A stretch of DNA of 64,000 bases from Schlegelella_A sp038231215 (GTDB taxonomy: Bacteria > Pseudomonadota > Gammaproteobacteria > Burkholderiales > Burkholderiaceae_C), in the NCBI GenBank assembly GCA_038231215.1, contig JBBRLS010000009.1:1-64000 (forward strand), in the 5' to 3' direction. The notes beneath the pieces are model-generated. The model was not told where the DNA came from, did no database searches, and worked only from the letters and a program-made list of their open reading frames with translations. The position numbers and the translations under genes are program-made. Below, one piece after another: positions 55,590-64,000 of this stretch (its first letter is position 1; every line of letters begins with the position of its first letter).

Positions 55590-56981
55590 ATGAGCGACAC
55601 AGGACGCGAGAACGATCCCTTCGCCGCCTTCGAATCCGACCGCACGGTGATCAAGCCGGGCGCGGGTCGCGGCGCGCCTGCCGGTGCGGCGCCGAGCGCG
55701 CCGGGCGGCGCCGCCCGCGGTGCCACGCCGGGAGGCGCGATGCAAGGAGGGGCTGCACCCCGCATGGATCCGGGCGGCGGCAAGGAAGCGCCGTTGGCCC
55801 TCGACGCACTGATGAGCGCCAGCCTCAACCCGCTGGTCTCAGCCGCATCGCCGTTGCTCAGTTCGGCGCCGCGGATCCGGGCGATGGTCCAGCATTCCAA
55901 TCCGGCCGGACTGAAGGACGCGCTCGCCGACGGCATCCGCAAGTTCGAATCGCAAGCCCGCGCCGAGGGCTTGCCGAACGAACAGGTCATCGCCGCGCGC
56001 TACATCCTCTGCACGCTGCTCGACGAGTCGGCAGCGAGCACGCCGTGGGGCGGCTCGGGCGTATGGTCCAACCAGAGCCTGCTCGTTCTATTCCACAACG
56101 AGACCTGGGGCGGCGAGAAGGTCTTCCAGTTGATGTCGAAGCTGGCCGAGAACGTGCCGGCCAATCGCAACCTGCTCGAGCTGATGTACGTCGCGCTGGC
56201 GTTCGGTTTCGAGGGCCGCTATCGCGTGCTGAACGACGGCAAGACGCAGCTCGAGAGCCTGCGCGTTCGCCTGTCGCAGATGCTGCGCGGTAACCGTCCC
56301 GGCGAGGGCGACAAGACGCTGTCGCCGCGCTGGGAAGGTGTTCCCGCCAAGGTCGCGCGGCTGCGCGACGGCCTGCCGATGTGGGTCGTCGCCTCGCTCG
56401 CGGGATTGATCCTGCTCGGCGTCTATCTCGGGCTGAGCTTTTCTCTCAACGGCGCGTCCGACGGCGTCTTCGCGACATTGCGAGGCTTCGATGTCAAGGC
56501 CGCGCCGGTCACCGCGCCGCCGCCCCCACCGCCGCCGGCCGCCGCGCCGCGCCTGGCAACCTTCCTGAAGGGCGAAGTCGAGCAGGGCCTGGTGCAGGTC
56601 AGCGACCTTGCGGATCGCTCGATCGTCATCATCAAGGGAGACGGATTCTTCGAGCCGGGCAGCTCGGAGATCGCCAGTCGCACCAAGCCGCTGCTCGCCC
56701 GCATTGCCGAAGGATTGAAGGCGACCCCGGGCACGGTGCTGATCACTGGCCACACCGACAACCAGCCGATCCGCACGCTGCGCTTTCCCTCGAACTGGGA
56801 CCTCTCTCAGGACCGCGCCAAGGCCGTCAAGGCCTTGCTCGTCGACTCGGGCATCAAGGCGGAGCGGATGCGCGCTGAAGGCAAGGCCGACGCCGAGCCG
56901 GTCGAATCGAATGCGACACCGGCCGGGCGTGCGCGCAACCGCCGGGTCGAGATCACGCTGATCGTTTCGAGCGCCGCATGA
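55590..56981 (+). CDS. tssL: T6SS membrane protein TssL (DotU) with OmpA peptidoglycan-binding domain
   Basis: This 463-residue inner-membrane T6SS protein has three parts. The cytoplasmic N-terminus (1-75) is disordered and contains RTVIKP with Thr19. The DotU domain follows (ALMSASLNPLVSAASPLL, ALDESAASTPWG-like CTLLDESAASTPWG, LLVLFHNETWGGEKVF). After the TM helix near 270 comes a Pro-rich spacer and a C-terminal OmpA domain (ITGHTDNQPIRTLRFPSNWDLSQDRAKAV, NRRVEITLIV). In Agrobacterium, TssL is phosphorylated on an N-terminal Thr and bound by Fha; Thr19 is a candidate for the same switch. It overlaps tssM by 4 bp (ATGA). Confidence 0.95.
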   Translation: MSDTGRENDPFAAFESDRTVIKPGAGRGAPAGAAPSAPGGAARGATPGGAMQGGAAPRMDPGGGKEAPLALDALMSASLNPLVSAASPLLSSAPRIRAMVQHSNPAGLKDALADGIRKFESQARAEGLPNEQVIAARYILCTLLDESAASTPWGGSGVWSNQSLLVLFHNETWGGEKVFQLMSKLAENVPANRNLLELMYVALAFGFEGRYRVLNDGKTQLESLRVRLSQMLRGNRPGEGDKTLSPRWEGVPAKVARLRDGLPMWVVASLAGLILLGVYLGLSFSLNGASDGVFATLRGFDVKAAPVTAPPPPPPPAAAPRLATFLKGEVEQGLVQVSDLADRSIVIIKGDGFFEPGSSEIASRTKPLLARIAEGLKATPGTVLITGHTDNQPIRTLRFPSNWDLSQDRAKAVKALLVDSGIKAERMRAEGKADAEPVESNATPAGRARNRRVEITLIVSSAA

Positions 56982-59900
56982 AGAAATTCTTCCAGTTCCT
57001 GCTCCACCCGCTGTTCCTGGCGCTGGTCGGCGTTCTCGCCCTCTCGGCGATCGTCTGGTGGGTCGGCCCGCTCATCGGCATCGGCGAATCGCATCCCCTC
57101 GACCCAGTGTGGATCCGCGTCACGGTCATCGCTGTCCTGTTCGGCCTGTTGATCCTGCGCGCGCTTCTGCGCTACTGGAGCCAGAAGCGAACCAATGCGG
57201 CGCTGGTCGACGGCATGACCAAGGGGCCGAGCAGCGCCGACAAGGAGATCGCGACGCTGAACGAGCGCTTCACGCAGGCGCTCGACGTCCTGAAGAAGTC
57301 GCCCGGAAAAGGCAAGGGCGCGCAGCTCTATCAGCTTCCCTGGTACATCTTCATCGGCGCGCCCGGCTCGGGCAAGACGACCGCCTTGCTCAATGCCGGC
57401 CTGACTTTTCCGCTCGCCGAGAAGATGGGCGGCGCGAGCGTTCGCGGCGTCGGCGGCACGCGCAACTGCGACTGGTGGTTCACCGACGAGGCCGTGCTCA
57501 TCGACACGGCCGGCCGCTACACGACCCAGGAGTCCAACTCCGCCGTCGATGCGAGCGCGTGGGACGGCTTCCTTGCCCTGTTGCGCAAATCGCGGCCGCG
57601 CCGGCCGATCAACGGCGTGCTGCTCACGGTCAACATCCAGGACCTGCTGCAGCAGACGCCGGTCGAACGCAAGGACCACGCCGCCAAGCTGCGCGCGCGC
57701 ATGCAGGAGCTCGCCGAAAAGCTCGGCGTGCGGGCACCGGTCTATGTGCTCGTCACCAAGGCTGACCTGATCGCCGGATTCAACGAGAGCTTCGGTGCAC
57801 TCAGCAAGGAAGAACGCAACCAGGTCTGGGGCTTCAGCTTCCCGTACGCGCCCGGAAGCGCCGACGATCCGCTCGTCAATTTCGGCGCCGAGTTCTCGGC
57901 CCTCGAGAAGCGCTTGCGCGATCGCGTCGTGCCGCTGATGGACGCCGAACACGAGGTCCTCAAGCGCGCCGCGATCTTCAACTTTCCGCAGCAGTTCGCC
58001 GGCTTGCGCGGGCTGCTCGGCGGTTTTCTCGAACAGGTGTTCAGCGCCGGCGGAACGATGGAAGAGAGGCCGCTGCTGCGCGGCGTCTACTTCACGAGCG
58101 GCACGCAGGAGGGCACGCCGATCGATCGCGTGCTGGGCACGCTGGCGCGCACCTTCGGCATCGAGCGGCGACTGGCGCCGCCGGCTGCCGCGCGCGGCAA
58201 GAGCTTCTTCCTGAACCGTCTTCTGAAAGACGTCGTCTTCACCGAGCAAGGCCTGGTCGGCGAGAACCGCGCGATGGAGCGGCGCCGTGGCCGCCTGCGG
58301 CTGGTCGGTTTTGCGACCGTGCTCCTGGTCAGCGTCGCGCTGATCGCAGGCTGGGTCGTCAGCTACGGGCGCAACAAGAACTACATCGCCGAGATCGACA
58401 CCAAGCTTCCCGACCTGAAGAAGGCGGTCGAAGCGATCCCGCCGGCGACTTCTGGTGACGTCACGCCTTTGCCGCCGGTCCTTTCGGCAGTTCGCAGCGC
58501 CGCGCAGCCGGCCGAATTCACGCTTGACGCGCCGCCCGTCTCGATGTCGCTCGGCCTGTTCCAGGGCAAGAAGCTCGACGCTGCTGCCAACCTCGGCTAC
58601 CAGCGCCTTCTCGATCATGCCCTCATGCCCCGCGTCGTGCGCAGGCTCGAGGAGCGCCTGCGCGCCGCGAACAAGGACAACCTCGAGTTGGCCTACGAGG
58701 CGCTGAAGAACTACCTGATGATCTACACGCCGGACAAGTTCGACGCCGACGCCTTCAAGGCCTACGTCGGCATCGACTGGGACGCCGCGCTCGAACGCAG
58801 CCTCGCGCCGGAGCAGCGGCAGGCGCTCGATCAGCACCTCGACGCGATGCTCGTCCGCGGCGCACCGCCGCCCACGGTGCCCATGGACAAGAACCTCGTC
58901 GCCGGGGTTCGCGACATGCTGGTCGCGTTTCCGCTCGAGTACCGCGTCTTCAGCCGGCTCAAGCGGGCTCAGATCGGTGCCGACTTTCCGCCGTTCACCG
59001 TCGCCGGGGCGGCCGGGCCGTCGGCATTGACGGTGTTCGAGCGGGTCAGCGGCGAACCGCTGACCAAGGGTATTCCGGGGCTCTTCACGCGCGAGGGTTA
59101 CCGCAAGGCCTTCGAGACGTCGGTCGACAAGGCGACCCGGCAACTGGCGTCGGAAGAGACCTGGGTGCTCGGGTTGCGGCCGACAGAGTCGACCAAGTCG
59201 CTGCCGCTCGGCAAGGCCAACAGCGAGCTGACCAATCGCGTGCGTCGCCTCTACTTCGAGGAGTACATCAAGGTCTGGGACAAGTACATCGCCGACGTTC
59301 GCATCGTCAAGCTCGGTGGCCTCGACCAGAGCTTGCAGGTGGCGCGTCAGCTCTCCGGAGTCGACTCTCCGCTTGCCGCGTTCCTGCGCGGCGTCGCGCG
59401 CGAGACGACGCTGGTGCAACCCAAGGCCGCAGCCGGATCGACCAGCGGCACGCAGATCGGACAGGTCGACCAGAAGGCCGAGCAGGCCAAGCGCGAGATG
59501 GCCGCTGTACTCGGCAAGGTGAAGGTGCCCGGCGCCGAGGAGGTGCAGACCGGTCCGCCACTCGAGCAGATGGTCGACGATCATTTCGCGCCGATCCGCC
59601 GCCTCGTCGCCGGCCAGCCGCCGCCGATGGACGAGATCATCAAGATGTTCAACGACGTCTACGTACAGCTCGCGGCCGTCGACGCCGCGCAGAAAAGCAA
59701 GTCGGCGCCGCCCCCGGCGGGTGGCGGCGAGCGGATCAAGGCGGCCGCCGGGCAGTTGCCCGAGCCGGCACGCTCGATCCTCGAAAACCTGGCCGGCGCG
59801 GCTGCGACCACCGGGCGCGTGGTCGAGCGCGAGGGCTTGACGAGCGAGCTCAAGCCGATCAGCGACTTCTGCAATCGCGCCATCACCGGCCGCTATCCGT

Positions 59901-60520
59901 TCACTGCCAGCTCGAAGGGCGACGTGCTGCCCGAGGACTTCGCGCAGCTCTTCGGCGCCGGCGGCATGCTCGACGACTTCTACAGCCGCAAGCTGGCCAG
60001 CCTGGTCGACACCGGCACCAACCCGTGGAGCTTCAAACCGGTGGGCGACGGGTCGAAGCCTGTCAACGCTGCGGCGCTTGTCGACTTCCAGCGTGCCGCG
60101 CGCATCAAGGATGTGTTCTTCCGCAGCGGCGGCAAGACGCCTTCGTTCAAGATCGACATCCGCGCCCTCGAGATGGAAGGCGGCATGACGGAAATGAACC
60201 TCGAGATCGACGGCACCGTCTACAAGTTTCTCGCCGGCAACACGACTCCGGTGACGCTGCAGTGGCCGAGCGCGCGCGTCGCCTCGCAGATCAAGATCAC
60301 CACCGTGCCGGGTACCACGTCGCTGACCGCCGATGGACCGTGGGCGCTGTTTCGCATCTTCGATCGCTTCGAGGTGCAGCCGACGGCCCAGCCCGAGCGC
60401 TTCATGGTCCCGATGATCCTCGAGGGTCGCCGCACGCGCCTCGAGATCACGTCGAACAGCGTCTTCAATCCCTTCCGCCTGCGCGAGATCCAGCAGTTCC
60501 GTTGCCCTGGGTCCTTGTGA
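56978..60520 (+). CDS. tssM: T6SS membrane protein TssM (IcmF)
   Basis: TssM is the 1180-residue inner-membrane component that spans to the periplasm. N-terminal TM helices lie at about 9-30 and 45-63. Walker A GAPGSGKTT is near 128 and the later VLIDTAGRY is a Walker B-like segment; a third TM helix (FATVLLVSVALIAGWVV) is near 450. The long periplasmic part has the IcmF-related TEVVYVQLAAVD-like segment, and the C-terminal domain ends FNPFRLREIQQFRCP. The full Walker A suggests possible ATP binding, which is variable among TssM. The ATGA overlap couples it to tssL. Confidence 0.96.
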   Translation: MKKFFQFLLHPLFLALVGVLALSAIVWWVGPLIGIGESHPLDPVWIRVTVIAVLFGLLILRALLRYWSQKRTNAALVDGMTKGPSSADKEIATLNERFTQALDVLKKSPGKGKGAQLYQLPWYIFIGAPGSGKTTALLNAGLTFPLAEKMGGASVRGVGGTRNCDWWFTDEAVLIDTAGRYTTQESNSAVDASAWDGFLALLRKSRPRRPINGVLLTVNIQDLLQQTPVERKDHAAKLRARMQELAEKLGVRAPVYVLVTKADLIAGFNESFGALSKEERNQVWGFSFPYAPGSADDPLVNFGAEFSALEKRLRDRVVPLMDAEHEVLKRAAIFNFPQQFAGLRGLLGGFLEQVFSAGGTMEERPLLRGVYFTSGTQEGTPIDRVLGTLARTFGIERRLAPPAAARGKSFFLNRLLKDVVFTEQGLVGENRAMERRRGRLRLVGFATVLLVSVALIAGWVVSYGRNKNYIAEIDTKLPDLKKAVEAIPPATSGDVTPLPPVLSAVRSAAQPAEFTLDAPPVSMSLGLFQGKKLDAAANLGYQRLLDHALMPRVVRRLEERLRAANKDNLELAYEALKNYLMIYTPDKFDADAFKAYVGIDWDAALERSLAPEQRQALDQHLDAMLVRGAPPPTVPMDKNLVAGVRDMLVAFPLEYRVFSRLKRAQIGADFPPFTVAGAAGPSALTVFERVSGEPLTKGIPGLFTREGYRKAFETSVDKATRQLASEETWVLGLRPTESTKSLPLGKANSELTNRVRRLYFEEYIKVWDKYIADVRIVKLGGLDQSLQVARQLSGVDSPLAAFLRGVARETTLVQPKAAAGSTSGTQIGQVDQKAEQAKREMAAVLGKVKVPGAEEVQTGPPLEQMVDDHFAPIRRLVAGQPPPMDEIIKMFNDVYVQLAAVDAAQKSKSAPPPAGGGERIKAAAGQLPEPARSILENLAGAAATTGRVVEREGLTSELKPISDFCNRAITGRYPFTASSKGDVLPEDFAQLFGAGGMLDDFYSRKLASLVDTGTNPWSFKPVGDGSKPVNAAALVDFQRAARIKDVFFRSGGKTPSFKIDIRALEMEGGMTEMNLEIDGTVYKFLAGNTTPVTLQWPSARVASQIKITTVPGTTSLTADGPWALFRIFDRFEVQPTAQPERFMVPMILEGRRTRLEITSNSVFNPFRLREIQQFRCPGSL

Positions 60521-60527
60521 TGCGGCC

Positions 60528-61724
60528 ATGAACGTCAGCAGCGACGTCGCGACGATCCCGGGCTGGTATGGCAAGCTGCCGACGCTCGGCGACTTCGCGT
60601 CGCGCCGGCTCGAGGCCGACTTCATCGAGCCCTGGGACCTGTGGCTCGGCGACGCGATGCAGATGCACCGCCAGTCGCTCGGCGATGCGTGGGTCGAGGC
60701 CTACCTCGACAGCCCGCCCTGGCGCTTCCTGCTTTCGCCCGGCGTGCTCCCCGGCGTCGACCCCGTGCGCGTGTTCGCCGGCGTCTTGCTGCCTTCGGTC
60801 GATCGCGTCGGCCGCTACTTTCCGCTCACGATCGCGGCCTCGCTGGTGCGCGTTCCAAGCGTCGCAGCCGAATTCGAAGCCCTGCTCGACTGGATGCACC
60901 GACTCGAAGACACGGCGCTCGACGCGCTTCAGGGCGACTGGAGCATCGACGATCTCGAGCGCGCGTTGGTCGATCTCTCGCCGCCCACCGATGAAGCAGC
61001 CAGCTCCGCAGTGGATCGACTCGCTGTCGTGCGCGCCGCTGTGGCGCAAGCAGTGGCCGGCGGCGGCGGCTTCGTCGATGTCGCCGGGATCGCCAGCCGT
61101 GCCGAGCTGGCATCGCTGTTCTCACCGCCGCCGGGCGGGCACGGAGTGGCGCCCGGCGCAGCGATTCCCGCGCTGCGCGGCATTGCCTTGTGGATCGACG
61201 ATTCCCCGGGGCGACCGCATCTGCTCGTCAGTGCAGGCTTGCCGAGTCGAGACGACTTCGCGCGCATGTTCGGCGGCGGAAGCGATGCCAGCCGGCGAAC
61301 TGCCGCCGAGCGGAGCGCGCTGATCGAGGACGATCCCATGGCGACCCTTCCGCAGGCACTCGACGTACCGGTCGTATCGATGGCGCGGCCTGCCGCTACC
61401 GCCGAGGAGACAGACTTGCTCGGCCTGTTCCAGGGCTCGACGTTGACGAGCGACCCCGCCGACGCTGCCGCTGTCGGCACGCGCGACGCGGACATCCTCG
61501 CCTTGTTCGGCGCTGGCGACGACGCAGCGCCGTTCGATGCGGGTGCCGCCGAGGCGCCGAAAGAAGACGACATCCTCGCCATGTTCGAGGTCCCGTCCGA
61601 AGCGCCGGCGACGCGGCCATCGCCCGAGTCGGCGCCTCCGCATGAAGGGACGCCGAAAGAGCCGGATATCCTCGACCTGTTCGGCGGCGCGCCCGCCGCG
61701 CCGGACACCGGCAAGGGCCATTGA
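60528..61724 (+). CDS. tagF: T6SS regulator TagF with repeated DILxLF tail
   Basis: TagF (DUF2094) represses T6SS post-translationally and opposes Fha in characterised systems. The 398-residue protein has an N-terminal TagF domain (PGWYGKLPTLGDFASRRL, FIEPWDLWLGDAMQ, RVGRYFPLTIAASL) and a mid-region of moderate similarity. From about 290 the sequence is acidic, Ala/Pro-rich and probably disordered. It carries four core motifs: DLLGLF 296-301, DILALF 322-327, DILAMF 348-353 and DILDLF 380-385. Usual TagF proteins lack such a tail. ppkA starts 4 bp after it. Confidence 0.93.
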   Translation: MNVSSDVATIPGWYGKLPTLGDFASRRLEADFIEPWDLWLGDAMQMHRQSLGDAWVEAYLDSPPWRFLLSPGVLPGVDPVRVFAGVLLPSVDRVGRYFPLTIAASLVRVPSVAAEFEALLDWMHRLEDTALDALQGDWSIDDLERALVDLSPPTDEAASSAVDRLAVVRAAVAQAVAGGGGFVDVAGIASRAELASLFSPPPGGHGVAPGAAIPALRGIALWIDDSPGRPHLLVSAGLPSRDDFARMFGGGSDASRRTAAERSALIEDDPMATLPQALDVPVVSMARPAATAEETDLLGLFQGSTLTSDPADAAAVGTRDADILALFGAGDDAAPFDAGAAEAPKEDDILAMFEVPSEAPATRPSPESAPPHEGTPKEPDILDLFGGAPAAPDTGKGH

Positions 61725-61728
61725 GCCG

Positions 61729-63642
61729 ATGAGCAACGACGACGACCAGCCCACCCGCATCCTGCCGCCGCAATCGCCGAAGACGCAGGTCGCGGGGCAA
61801 CGCACCGAGATCGCGCCGCAGCGCACGGAGTTCGCGCCGCCGCCCGAGCCCTTCTTGCCCGACGGCGACGCGACCGTCATCCGGCCGCGGCCGGCACGCG
61901 CACCTTCGAACGACGGCGGCAACATGCTGCCGGTCGGCTTCTATCTCGGCGAGTTCGAGGTCATCAAGGTGCTCGGCGAAGGCGGCTTCGGCATCGTCTA
62001 CCTGGCCGATGACCATTCGCTCGGTCGGCGCGTCGCGCTCAAGGAATACATGCCGTCGTCGCTGGCGCAGCGCGTCGGCGGCACGCAGGTCTCGGTGAAG
62101 TCCGAGCGGCATCGCGAGACCTTCGAGGCGGGCCTGAAGAGCTTCGTCAACGAGGCGCGATTGCTGGCGCAGTTCGATCATCCGTCGCTGGTCAAGGTCT
62201 ATCGCTTCTGGGAGGCGAACGGCACCGCTTACATGGTGATGCCGTTCTACGAAGGCATCACGCTCAAGGACGAGCTGAAGGCGATGGGTGCACCGCCCGA
62301 CGAGAACTGGCTGCGCGAATTGCTCGAGCCGCTCACCGAAGCGCTCGCCGTGATCCACACCGAGCAGTGCTACCACCGTGACATCGCGCCCGACAACGTG
62401 ATCCTGCTCAAGGGCAGCAATCGGCCGCTCCTGCTCGACTTCGGCGCGGCGCGGCGCGTCATCGGCGACATGACGCAGGCGCTCACGGTGATCCTCAAGC
62501 CGGGCTACGCGCCGGTCGAGCAGTACGCCGAAGTGCCGGGCATGAAGCAGGGTCCGTGGACCGACGTCTACGCACTCGCCGCCGTCGTCTACTACGCCAT
62601 CACCGGCAAGACGCCGCCGACCTCGGTCGGCCGGCTCATGAACGACAACTACGTGCCGATGACGCAGGCCGGCGCGGGTCGCTACAGCCCGGGCTTTCTG
62701 GCGGCGATGGATCGCGCGCTCATCGTCAAGCCTGAACAGCGGACGCAGTCGATCGACGACCTGCGTCACGACCTCGGCATGGCCGCTAGCGATCCCGACC
62801 CGGCGAAGACCGAGCGGCGCAGCCGCTCCCCGAACACCGTCGCGGGCAGCCTGCCGGCCGGTGCGGCGGTCGCGCGGAAGAGGCGCACGGGGGTGTTCGC
62901 TGCCGTCGGCGTCGTCGTCGTGCTGGTCATCGCCGGTGGCCTCTACGCCTTGCTCGGCAGCAAGCCGTCGACGCCGACGGCGGTTGCATCGACTACCGCC
63001 ACGCCCGCAGCGACGACCGCGGCCGCGACGGCGCCGGTCGAGACGGCGTCGTCCGTCGCAGCGGTACCGACGATCCCTGCGACGCCGACCGAGCGGGCCG
63101 CGCCGGTGCAGGCGGCGCCGGTCGGCCCGTTCGATCCGGCGCACGAGTTCGAGCGCGTCGCTACGGCGCAGTCGCCCGACTACAAGGTCGAGGCGGCCGC
63201 GGACAAGCCGCAACTGCGCATCAACAAGGACAAGATGACCTTCAAGGTGAAGACCGAAAAGGCCGGTCATCTTTACGTGCTCATGCATGGCACCGATGGC
63301 GCCATCATCCAGATCTTTCCGAACGCCGAAGCGAAGAACAACCAGATCCGCGCCGACACGACCCTGTCGCTGCCCTCGGGCAAGGGCAACTGGGACATCG
63401 GCGTCGGTGGCCCGGCGGGCATCGATCATCTGATCGCCATCGTCTCGAAATTCCCGCGCGATTTCTCCGGCCTCGGCCTGAAGATGCGCGACGGCTTTGC
63501 CCAGACCACGGTCGAGGAAGCGGGCGCGGCAGCGAAGGCGCAGGCCGGCGGCGCGTCGATATTTGCCGGCCGGCCGGTCTGCCAGCAGCCATGCACCGAC
63601 GACTATGGCGCGGCCCTGTTCACGGCCGAAGAAATCAACTGA
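61729..63642 (+). CDS. ppkA: T6SS Ser/Thr protein kinase PpkA with DUF4384-type periplasmic domain
   Basis: PpkA phosphorylates T6SS proteins to start assembly. The 637-residue protein has a Thr-rich N-terminal tail with motifs at T9, T19, T26, T33 and T49, then a kinase domain: G-loop GEGGFG at 83-88, Lys105, HRD at 216-218, DFG at 237-239, and GYAPVEQY. A TM helix at about 387-408 is followed by an Ala/Thr/Pro linker and a periplasmic domain (PQLRINKDKMTFKVKTEKAGHLYVLM, IIQIFPN) of DUF4384 type. The Pseudomonas PpkA has a vWA domain there instead. ATG 61729 was chosen 4 bp after tagF; upstream frame is the tagF tail. Confidence 0.94.
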   Translation: MSNDDDQPTRILPPQSPKTQVAGQRTEIAPQRTEFAPPPEPFLPDGDATVIRPRPARAPSNDGGNMLPVGFYLGEFEVIKVLGEGGFGIVYLADDHSLGRRVALKEYMPSSLAQRVGGTQVSVKSERHRETFEAGLKSFVNEARLLAQFDHPSLVKVYRFWEANGTAYMVMPFYEGITLKDELKAMGAPPDENWLRELLEPLTEALAVIHTEQCYHRDIAPDNVILLKGSNRPLLLDFGAARRVIGDMTQALTVILKPGYAPVEQYAEVPGMKQGPWTDVYALAAVVYYAITGKTPPTSVGRLMNDNYVPMTQAGAGRYSPGFLAAMDRALIVKPEQRTQSIDDLRHDLGMAASDPDPAKTERRSRSPNTVAGSLPAGAAVARKRRTGVFAAVGVVVVLVIAGGLYALLGSKPSTPTAVASTTATPAATTAAATAPVETASSVAAVPTIPATPTERAAPVQAAPVGPFDPAHEFERVATAQSPDYKVEAAADKPQLRINKDKMTFKVKTEKAGHLYVLMHGTDGAIIQIFPNAEAKNNQIRADTTLSLPSGKGNWDIGVGGPAGIDHLIAIVSKFPRDFSGLGLKMRDGFAQTTVEEAGAAAKAQAGGASIFAGRPVCQQPCTDDYGAALFTAEEIN

Positions 63643-63678
63643 CGTTGGCCGCGCGCGGCCTCGACACCGGGAGCACAA

Positions 63679-64000
63679 ATGAGCGACGACTGGACACCCG
63701 ATTTCGGCACGCTGGACGCGGCAGCGCCGCCTTGGGCGGCCAAGCGCCCGGTGCGCATTGCCGTCTTTGGTGACTTCAGCGCCGGCGCCGCCGCCGGCCG
63801 TCTCGAGACGGGCGACGACCTGGCCCGGCGCAAGATGATCCCGGTGGAGTTCGACACGCTCGAAGACACCCTGGGCCGTCTTGAGGTCAAGCTGGCCTTG
63901 CCGATCGGCGAGGGTGGCGACGGCGTCGAGGTTCAGTTCGGTGAACTGGACAACTTTCATCCTGATTCGCTCTACCGCGAGTTGCCGATGTTCAAGGCGC
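63679..64000 (+). CDS. Second, divergent T6SS sheath-like protein, N-terminal part, cut by window edge
   Basis: The open frame begins ATG 63679 and runs past the window end (107 codons visible). After a short tail, RPVRIAVFGDFSAGAAAGRLETGDDLARRKMIPVEFDTLEDTLGRL matches the TssB-like strand and helix pattern: GDFSG-type loop, then RRK-x-x-x-V-x-FD. The following LPIGEGGDGVEVQFGELDNFHPDSLYRELPMF resembles the sheath F-x-x-x-DFxPxxL segment. It is therefore a TssB-like start, possibly of a TssB-TssC fusion or a TssC-like protein. The real length is unknown. It is clearly different from tssB at 32638. Confidence 0.72.
   Translation, partial: MSDDWTPDFGTLDAAAPPWAAKRPVRIAVFGDFSAGAAAGRLETGDDLARRKMIPVEFDTLEDTLGRLEVKLALPIGEGGDGVEVQFGELDNFHPDSLYRELPMFKA

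Noticed and set aside
56807..60625. Minus-strand open frame of 1272 codons opposite tssM
   Set aside because: TssM is certain on the plus strand. The antisense frame has only biased composition and no recognisable domain.

Overview
The window is GC-rich, densely coded DNA. It looks like a betaproteobacterium, probably Burkholderiales or Rhodocyclales. The grounds are gltBD running into an mlaFEDACB operon with mlaA inside it, a cytochrome c4 gene divergent from engB, CIRCE-controlled groESL, and a two-partner secretion locus beside a large type VI secretion system (T6SS). All calls come from reading protein motifs and gene order; no database search was run.

Layout. Positions 2-6913 (+): the end of gltB, gltD, then mlaF-E-D-A-C-B, which together form a glutamate synthase and outer-membrane lipid-asymmetry unit. 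6892-15063: housekeeping genes in mixed orientation (cytochrome c4, engB, an orphan hcp, an epoxide-hydrolase-like enzyme, a DUF1631-like protein, groEL/groES with a promoter and CIRCE operator, a small HAD protein). 15071-31293 (-): a two-partner secretion operon of TpsB transporter, a 4329-residue TpsA exoprotein and an exported caspase-like protein whose probable start overlaps the tpsA stop. 31484 to the right edge: a T6SS cluster broken only by one minus-strand OmpA-family gene.

The T6SS has two plus-strand blocks. The first (31484-53219) holds tssA, tssB, tssC, hcp, two divergent hcp-like genes, a zinc-ribbon gene, tagJ, tssE, tssF, tssG, clpV, vgrG, a DUF4123 adaptor gene, two unknown genes, tagH (FHA), pppA (phosphatase) and a PAAR-like gene, ending at a strong terminator. 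The second (54192 to edge) holds tssK, tssL (with an OmpA domain), tssM, tagF, ppkA (kinase) and the start of a second sheath-like gene. No tssJ lipoprotein gene is visible in the window.

The most interesting material is in the T6SS regulatory layer. A short Thr-x-[Ile/Val/Phe]-x-Pro motif recurs in the kinase PpkA, the membrane protein TssL and the FHA protein TagH. TagF carries a tail with four spaced Asp-[Ile/Leu]-Leu-x-[Leu/Met]-Phe motifs. There are four hcp-family genes in all, two very divergent, and a second sheath-like gene. The TpsB-TpsA-caspase operon is a second candidate for an under-described system.
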